A DNA stretch of 64,000 nucleotides from Winogradskyella sp. (GTDB lineage: Bacteria; Bacteroidota; Bacteroidia; Flavobacteriales; Flavobacteriaceae), in NCBI RefSeq assembly GCF_028282165.1, contig NZ_JANQIM010000031.1, positions 1 to 64,000 of the forward strand, read 5' to 3'. Each line of letters begins with the position of its first letter. Positions within the stretch are counted from its first letter, which is position 1. Shown here piece by piece: positions 58,554 through 64,000 of this stretch. The position numbers and the translations under genes are program-made. The notes under the pieces are model-generated. The model had not been told where the DNA came from. It saw only the letters and a list, made by a program, of their open reading frames with translations, and did no database searches.

Positions 58554-61094
58554 ATGAGTGTAAACTTACAGACTCCAATAGATTATATCAAAGGTGTTGG
58601 GCCTAACAGAGCGGATCTGCTACGTTCTGAGTTGGGTATTGACACCTATCAAGACCTCATCAATCTATTCCCCAATCGTTATATTGATCGCACTCAATAT
58701 TACAAAATCAACGAATTGCAGCACAACAACGCCGAAGTTCAAGTTATAGGTAGGATTACTGGTCTAAGAGAAGTGGCACAAAAGCGTGGCAGGCGCCTTG
58801 TGGCCGATTTTAGGGATGATACCGGAACAATGGAGCTTGTGTGGTTTAGAGGGCAAAAATGGATCAGAGAGAGCCTTAAAATCGATCAACCTTATGTCAT
58901 TTTCGGAAAAACCAATTGGTTCAACGGTAAATTTAGTATGCCACATCCTGAAATGGAATTGCAATCCGAACACGAAAAAAACTTACGCTCGGCAATGCAA
59001 GCCATTTACCCCTCAACCGAAAAATTATCGAACAAAGGCATTACCAATCGTGTTATTGCCAAAATAGTGCAACAATTATTTTTAGAAACCAAAGGACAAT
59101 TTGCGGAAACTTTATCCGAATCGGTTAAAGGTGAATTGAAATTACTTTCGAAATCCGAAGCGCTTTTCAATATCCATTTTCCGAAGAATCAGGGCTTACT
59201 TTCCAGGGCACAATTTCGTTTAAAATTTGAAGAGCTATTTTATATTCAATTACAATTAATTCTTAAAAATTTAATCCATAAATCTAAAATAAAAGGCTTC
59301 ACGTTTGATAAAGTCGGAGACTACTTTAACACCTTCTATAAGGATCATTTACCTTTTGAATTGACCAATGCACAAAAACGTGTTTTGAAAGAAATTAGAG
59401 CAGATTTAGGAAGCAATGCACAAATGAATCGCCTTTTGCAAGGTGATGTAGGTTCTGGAAAGACCATAGTTGCCTTTATGTCAATGCTCATGGGGCTTGA
59501 CAACGGTTTTCAATGTTGCTTAATGGCGCCAACTGAAATTTTGTCAGTTCAACACTATAATGGACTACAAGAACTATGTAATAAATTGAATATCAGTATT
59601 TCATTATTAACTGGTTCAAGTAAAACTTCAGAACGTAAGATCATTCACGAAAATCTTGAAAATGGCTCATTACAAATCCTCATAGGGACTCATGCCCTAC
59701 TCGAAGATAAGGTAAAATTTAAAAATTTAGGTCTTGCCGTCATAGACGAACAACATCGTTTTGGAGTGGCACAAAGAAGTAAATTGTGGAAGAAGGGAAG
59801 CCCCCTTCAATTCCCCCAAAAGGGGAATGCAAAAGCAGTACTAAAAAAGTATATGACTGCTCGACCTTCGACCTATAAATTAATGAAAGAACTGCAACAA
59901 GAACATAAAAAAAATAGTACCGAAGCTGAACGCGTTTTGTGGGAATCCCTTCGAGCAAAAAAAATAGGATTCAAATTCAGGCGACAACATATTATCGATG
60001 AGTTCATTGTTGATTTTGTGAATTTAGAAAAGAACTTAGTTATTGAAGTGAATGGCGGTTATCATAATACAAAGGAGCAGCAAGAAGTGGATGAAATCAG
60101 AACACTAATACTGAAAGAACTAGGGTTTAATATCATTCGTTTTTCTAACGAACAAGTTATTGGTGATATCGATTCAGTATTGAATTCTATTGAGAAACAA
60201 TTAAAAAGCCTCTCCTCTGGGGAGGTTGTAGGGGCTTCTATTCCCCCACATATTCTCGTGATGACCGCAACGCCTATTCCAAGAACCCTGGCCATGTCGG
60301 TTTATGGTGATCTGGATATCTCGGTGATTGACGAATTACCCGCGGGAAGAAAACCGATTAAAACGGTGCATCGCTACGACAACAATCGCCTTAAGGTATT
60401 CCGATTTATGAAAGATGAAATTGCCAAAGGGCGTCAAATTTATGTTGTGTATCCTTTGATTCAGGAAAGTGAAACCATGGATTATAAGGACCTCATGGAT
60501 GGTTATGAAAGTATTGCTAGGGAGTTCCCTTCACCAAATTATCAAATCTCCATCGTGCATGGCAAAATGAAAGCCGCTGACAAAGATTATGAAATGCAAC
60601 GCTTTGCACAGGGTAAAACCAACATTATGGTGGCAACAACGGTAATTGAGGTCGGTGTTAATGTGCCAAATGCTTCTGTTATGGTGATAGAAAGTGCTGA
60701 GCGTTTCGGCTTGTCGCAATTGCATCAATTACGTGGACGCGTAGGTCGTGGTGCCGAACAGAGCTATTGTATTTTAATGACAAGCCATAGACTCAGTAAT
60801 GATAGTAAAACCCGATTAGAAACTATGGTACGCTCTAACGATGGTTTTGAAATTGCTGAAGTGGATCTAAAACTTCGTGGTCCAGGAGATATCATGGGTA
60901 CGCAGCAAAGTGGCATATTAAATTTACGAATTGCAGATATCGTTAAGGACAAGGACATTTTAGAACGCGCACGTTATTATGCGAAATTTATTCTAAAACT
61001 CGATCCGAGTCTTGGTTTACCTGAGCATAAGGTGATCTTAAACACTTACAGGCAAATGAGTAAATATCGTAACATTTGGAATTATATTAGTTGA
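58554..61094 (+). CDS. recG: ATP-dependent DNA helicase RecG interrupted in frame by a DUF559 domain
   Basis: An 846-residue protein, ~145 longer than usual RecG. RecG parts: wedge/OB domain in the first ~270 residues, Walker A GDVGSGKT (297-304), DEQH (398-401), TATPIPRT (571-578), and the C-terminal helicase lobe with QLRGRVGRG. Residues ~416-562 are foreign: they begin after LWKKG and end before IPPHILVM, which would be almost adjacent in a normal RecG. The insert is a whole DUF559 domain. The reading frame is kept on both sides, so the fused protein is presumably made; whether RecG still works is unknown. Confidence 0.92.
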   Translation: MSVNLQTPIDYIKGVGPNRADLLRSELGIDTYQDLINLFPNRYIDRTQYYKINELQHNNAEVQVIGRITGLREVAQKRGRRLVADFRDDTGTMELVWFRGQKWIRESLKIDQPYVIFGKTNWFNGKFSMPHPEMELQSEHEKNLRSAMQAIYPSTEKLSNKGITNRVIAKIVQQLFLETKGQFAETLSESVKGELKLLSKSEALFNIHFPKNQGLLSRAQFRLKFEELFYIQLQLILKNLIHKSKIKGFTFDKVGDYFNTFYKDHLPFELTNAQKRVLKEIRADLGSNAQMNRLLQGDVGSGKTIVAFMSMLMGLDNGFQCCLMAPTEILSVQHYNGLQELCNKLNISISLLTGSSKTSERKIIHENLENGSLQILIGTHALLEDKVKFKNLGLAVIDEQHRFGVAQRSKLWKKGSPLQFPQKGNAKAVLKKYMTARPSTYKLMKELQQEHKKNSTEAERVLWESLRAKKIGFKFRRQHIIDEFIVDFVNLEKNLVIEVNGGYHNTKEQQEVDEIRTLILKELGFNIIRFSNEQVIGDIDSVLNSIEKQLKSLSSGEVVGASIPPHILVMTATPIPRTLAMSVYGDLDISVIDELPAGRKPIKTVHRYDNNRLKVFRFMKDEIAKGRQIYVVYPLIQESETMDYKDLMDGYESIAREFPSPNYQISIVHGKMKAADKDYEMQRFAQGKTNIMVATTVIEVGVNVPNASVMVIESAERFGLSQLHQLRGRVGRGAEQSYCILMTSHRLSNDSKTRLETMVRSNDGFEIAEVDLKLRGPGDIMGTQQSGILNLRIADIVKDKDILERARYYAKFILKLDPSLGLPEHKVILNTYRQMSKYRNIWNYIS
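59797..60238 (+). mobile_element. In-frame DUF559 insertion element within recG
   Basis: About 442 bp bounded by the 8 bp inverted repeat GAAGCCCC (59797-59804) / GGGGCTTC (60231-60238). The longer ends are also related: both have a CCCC or GGGG tract ~16-20 bases in, with a TTCCCCCAAAAGGGGAA hairpin at 59811-59827. It encodes the DUF559 core: STEAERVLWESLRAKKIGF, FRRQHIIDEFIVDFV, and LVIEVNGGYHN, the PD-(D/E)XK-like Vsr-related endonuclease fold. No start or stop separates it from RecG. No transposase. Confidence 0.8.
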
Positions 61095-61095
61095 T

Positions 61096-61938
61096 ATGGA
61101 ATTATTTCAAAATAGAAAACTCATCATAGCCACCAAACACCAAAAGGAATCGGTTATTGCACCAATTCTCGAGGCACAGCTCGGTGTAATATGTTTCACA
61201 GACCCTACGTTCGATACGGATACTTTAGGCACATTTTCGGGGGAAGTAGAACGCATTAACAATCCGTTGGAAACCGCACGTTTAAAATGCCTCAAGGCGA
61301 TGAAGCTCAATAATTGTGATCTAGGTGTCGCCAGTGAAGGCTCTTTTGGCCCCCACCCTACCATGTATTTTGCCAGTGCTGACGATGAATTTTTAATATT
61401 CATCGATAAGAAAAATAATCTTGAAATCGTTGCTAGGGAACTGAGTACCGAAACTAATTTCAATGGAAAAACTATTCGCAACGAAAGAGATTTATTGGAA
61501 TTTACAGAGCTCGTAAAGTTTCCATCCCATGGTTTAATCCTAAAAAAATCAAAAACGGACACCGAAGGTATGATAAAAGGCATTACAACCTTACCAGAAT
61601 TACAACGCGCCTATGAATTTATGTATCAAAAGTATAGTACTGTTTATGCCGAAACCGATATGCGTGCGATGCTCAACCCTACCCGAATGCACGTTATAGA
61701 GCTTGCAGCACAAAAATTAGCGGATAAAATACAATCGCTTTGTCCAGAATGCAAAACACCAGGATTTGGTATTACGGATTTAAACAAGGGCTTGCCTTGT
61801 GACCTTTGCGGTTCACCTACACAATCGACATTGAGCGTTATTTACACCTGTGCGAATTGCAACCATACCCAAGAGGACTTTTATCCTAATGACAAAAAAG
61901 TTGAAGACCCCATGTATTGTGATTTCTGCAATCCATAA
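61096..61938 (+). CDS. DUF6671-like protein with zinc ribbon
   Basis: A 280-residue soluble protein, 1 base after the recG stop. The N-terminal ~200 residues are alpha/beta (RKLIIATKHQKESVIAPIL, DLGVASEGSFGPHP). The C-terminal part has three Cys pairs or triplets (CPECKTPG, CDLCGSP, CANCNH, CDFC), two zinc ribbons. It fits the family called DUF6671, unknown function. Probably co-transcribed with recG. Confidence 0.8.
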   Translation: MELFQNRKLIIATKHQKESVIAPILEAQLGVICFTDPTFDTDTLGTFSGEVERINNPLETARLKCLKAMKLNNCDLGVASEGSFGPHPTMYFASADDEFLIFIDKKNNLEIVARELSTETNFNGKTIRNERDLLEFTELVKFPSHGLILKKSKTDTEGMIKGITTLPELQRAYEFMYQKYSTVYAETDMRAMLNPTRMHVIELAAQKLADKIQSLCPECKTPGFGITDLNKGLPCDLCGSPTQSTLSVIYTCANCNHTQEDFYPNDKKVEDPMYCDFCNP

Positions 61939-61941
61939 AAA

Positions 61942-61970
61942 AAGGTCTGGCACCAACAAAACCAGACCTT
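61942..61970 (-). terminator. Intrinsic terminator for the minus-strand gene
   Basis: The stem AAGGTCTGG (61942-61950) / CCAGACCTT (61962-61970) is nine base pairs with an 11-base loop. Read on the minus strand it is followed by a run of T (the A run at 61937-61943), ending the DUF2911-TPR transcript; it may also act on the plus strand. Confidence 0.8.
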
Positions 61971-62007
61971 CCAAAACATAACCAAACGTGTTTTGCTGAT
62001 GAATATC

Positions 62008-63096
62008 TTATAATGCACCTAACTCCTTAAGGTTCTTTTCGGAATTTGCTTTTACATTATCCGTAGGGTCTAATGCAAGCGATTTTTTAAAGTGCTTAAT
62101 GGCGGCCTTATTGTCGCCTTTTGCTTTATAGCCTTCTCCTAAACTATCGTGCCAATTGGCATTTTTCGGATCATTTTTCACATTAATACTAAAGTATTTT
62201 ATAGCTCTGTCATAATCCTTAAAATTAATCATGGCATAACCTATTCTATTGATTTGGTTAGGAGTGGCCATATCTACAGCCTCATCCATTGTAGTGCCAA
62301 AACCCTCCATATCGCCTTTTTTCTGAAGAATCTGAGCTTTGGTCGCTAACCCATTTACAGTCTTTTGACTGAAGAAATTACCTTCTAAAGCAGCATTGAT
62401 CCATTCTAAAGCTTCATCCAAATCACCATCATTATTCAACGCAAAATTTGCAGCTTGCTCCCAATTTTGTCTTGAAAAACCTTTTTGACCTTTAAACTTG
62501 GCCCTGATGTCATCGAGTACAATTTTGGTAACATCGACTTCGATCTTAAAAGGGATGGCCTTCTTTTCCCATTTTAATGCCGCTGTGGTGGAATTCTTGC
62601 TAACTTCTTCAAAATCGAAGGTCAGTAATTCCACATGCTCAATAGTCTTTATTTTTACATCTGCAGTTAAGGCATCGTTAGCCGGATCGTAGAAATAACT
62701 ACCCCAAGCATCTTTATCTTTTGATAGAATAATGGTTGCATTATCGGCATCTTTCACATTAATATGCAAGCCATAAGTTCCGGCAGTAATGGTCTTCCCT
62801 TCTACTTTAGCATCATGTGTAAATGTAATAGTGGTGTTCTCATTGGCACCAGCACGCCAAGGTGCTGCTTTAGAGGTCCCAAAGCCTAGATTGGTTAAGC
62901 CGTAAGGTACAAGTTTACCCCAAATTTCGCGTCCGTTAACGCTAGGTCTAGAATAAGTAATTGTAATGTCTGTGGTTCCTACACGTTGCATAACGGAAGC
63001 CATTTGGCTGCCACGTGGTGTGTTCAATTGTGCTGTTGCGGTAAATGAAACGCATAGTAATAAGCCTATTACCAACGAAGTAATTGTTGCTCTCAT
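62008..63096 (-). CDS. Exported DUF2911-TPR protein
   Basis: A 362-residue protein from the ATG at 63096, where the signal peptide (SLVIGLLLCVSFTATAQ) begins. Residues ~20-175 are DUF2911 (PRGSQMASVMQRVGTTDITI, YSRPSVNGREIWG, WRAGANENTTI). The C-terminal ~150 residues contain tetratricopeptide repeats (ALEWINAAL, AIKYFSINVKNDPKN, AIKHFKKSLALDPTD). A common Bacteroidota periplasmic protein of unknown function. Confidence 0.88.
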   Translation of the reverse strand: MRATITSLVIGLLLCVSFTATAQLNTPRGSQMASVMQRVGTTDITITYSRPSVNGREIWGKLVPYGLTNLGFGTSKAAPWRAGANENTTITFTHDAKVEGKTITAGTYGLHINVKDADNATIILSKDKDAWGSYFYDPANDALTADVKIKTIEHVELLTFDFEEVSKNSTTAALKWEKKAIPFKIEVDVTKIVLDDIRAKFKGQKGFSRQNWEQAANFALNNDGDLDEALEWINAALEGNFFSQKTVNGLATKAQILQKKGDMEGFGTTMDEAVDMATPNQINRIGYAMINFKDYDRAIKYFSINVKNDPKNANWHDSLGEGYKAKGDNKAAIKHFKKSLALDPTDNVKANSEKNLKELGAL

Positions 63097-63275
63097 TTTT
63101 ACATAGGTTTTGATTAGTAGTACCACCAAGGTAGACGGATTTTGAAAGCAAGGCTGTTAGCAACTTGTTAAAGAAATACGTGTAACTGTTAATTAACGTA
63201 TTCTTAAGAGTGGATAGCGTAGTTAAAAACAATTACTATAAATCCTTTATATTCGTTGCACTAACTAACTTTTCT

Positions 63276-64000
63276 ATGATTACCAAACTCGGTCAAAAAT
63301 TCACAGACGGCTTTACCAGATACATGCCAAGCGCTTATGTCTTTGCGCTTTTATTAACCTTACTCACTGGTATTTTGGCGCTTACAATCACCGATAGCCA
63401 ACCCATTGCGGTTTTAGAAGGTTGGTATAATGGCTTTTGGAACCTGCTCTCCTTTGGGATGCAAATTGTATTGATTATCATCACCGCCTATTGCATTGCC
63501 CAGTCGGCTCCGGTAAAAAAGGGGATTGATCGCTTAGCCCAATGGATTAAAACGCCCATACAAGTCTATATGATTATTATTGCACTCGGTGCATTATTGT
63601 CCTTGGTGAGCTTTGGCATGGTGGTAATTACTGCGATTTTAGGACGTGAATTAGCGCTGCGGATTAAAGGCATCCACTACCCTTTTTTAGTAGCTTGTGT
63701 GTACTTTTCCTTTAACGGTTGGGTCTGTGGCCTCTCGAGTTCTATTGCCTTGCTTTTAAACACCGAAAATAACTTTCTAATTGAAAACGGCATCCTTAAC
63801 GATACTATTTCCACAGGTTATAGTTTGGGTTCTACGTTGAACCTGACCATGATTGTATTGTTTGTGGTGGTCTCACCGATTTTGATTTGGGTGTTAATCC
63901 CTAAGTCCTTCGCTGGTAAGGAACTGAGAGATTTGCAAACCTCACTCGATGATGAGGAAGGCTCGGTTAAGGACGAAGCCTTATCCTATAAACTGCCTTT
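63276..64000 (+). CDS. Short-chain fatty acid transporter, AtoE-like (partial)
   Basis: The frame from the ATG at 63276 stays open to the window end (241 codons seen). Sequence such as FTRYMPSAYVFALLLTLLTG, EGWYNGFWNLLSFGMQ and FNGWVCGLSSSIALL matches the SCFA_trans/AtoE family. Several membrane helices; a predicted uptake carrier for butyrate-like acids. Cut by the window edge. Confidence 0.85.
   Translation, partial: MITKLGQKFTDGFTRYMPSAYVFALLLTLLTGILALTITDSQPIAVLEGWYNGFWNLLSFGMQIVLIIITAYCIAQSAPVKKGIDRLAQWIKTPIQVYMIIIALGALLSLVSFGMVVITAILGRELALRIKGIHYPFLVACVYFSFNGWVCGLSSSIALLLNTENNFLIENGILNDTISTGYSLGSTLNLTMIVLFVVVSPILIWVLIPKSFAGKELRDLQTSLDDEEGSVKDEALSYKLP

Noticed and set aside
59797..60238. 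Intein in RecG
   Set aside because: No Cys/Ser at the insert start, no HN at its end and no Hint-fold blocks; the insert is a DUF559 domain only.
59797..60238. Frameshifted or chimeric recG from misassembly
   Set aside because: The frame is intact on both sides, the insert has its own inverted repeat ends and codes for one complete domain.

Overview
The window comes from a marine-type member of the Flavobacteriaceae (Bacteroidota). The DNA is AT-rich. It carries a type IX secretion sorting domain, SprA-era Bacteroidota families (DUF4294, DUF3526-type ABC permeases, MerC next to a Fur-family regulator, DUF2911-TPR), weak ribosome binding sites, and TAnnTTTG-type -7 boxes where a promoter can be seen. 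No rRNA, tRNA, CRISPR array, transposase or phage gene was found.

Region A (1 to about 28,000) is the unusual part. It is a train of about 30 small units, nearly all with one or two genes on the + strand, separated by 65-200 bp imperfect inverted repeats. Each unit begins at a G|TTR point, and its 3' end carries the reverse complement of its own first 8-10 bases, followed by an inner stem arm, a variable loop, the partner arm, and the next G|TTR. This is the layout expected of integron gene cassettes with attC sites: the outer arms pair only once the cassette is circular. The inner arms fall into covarying classes (GGCTAT/ATAGCC, GTATAACC/GGTTATAC, GTGTAT/ATACAC). No integrase is in the window; if the layout is integron-like it should lie upstream of base 1. 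Cassette products include many exported proteins and lipoproteins, beta-barrels, two class C serine hydrolases, two SMI1/KNR4 proteins, two secreted SRPBCC proteins each next to a Crp/Fnr regulator, a Bor-like lipoprotein, a sulfotransferase, a small COX1-like membrane protein and many unknowns. Site quality tends to fall towards the 28 kb end, with collapsed sites, deletion scars and gene-less stretches.

Region B (about 28,000-64,000) is ordinary chromosome with genes on both strands. From left to right: YdeI/CDGSH, cupin and DinB-like genes; TrhA and DUF4294; an M42 peptidase; a NUDIX-PrsW pair; a three-gene acyl-CoA carboxylase operon (BCCP, AccC, carboxyltransferase); an S41 peptidase; a Fur-family regulator divergent from an operon of ABC transporter, MerC and FolE, with two perfect TGCAAC-N3-GTTGCA operators between them; MFS efflux and Sua5; an aspartyl protease with a triple CBM48 protein; PcrA helicase; M20 hydrolase; FMN glutamate synthase-like protein; patatin and M1 peptidase; recG; a DUF6671 protein; a DUF2911-TPR protein; and the start of a short-chain fatty acid transporter.

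The second notable object is in recG (58,554-61,094). An in-frame insert of about 440 bp bounded by GAAGCCCC/GGGGCTTC inverted repeats encodes a complete DUF559 (endonuclease-fold) domain between helicase motifs II and III.
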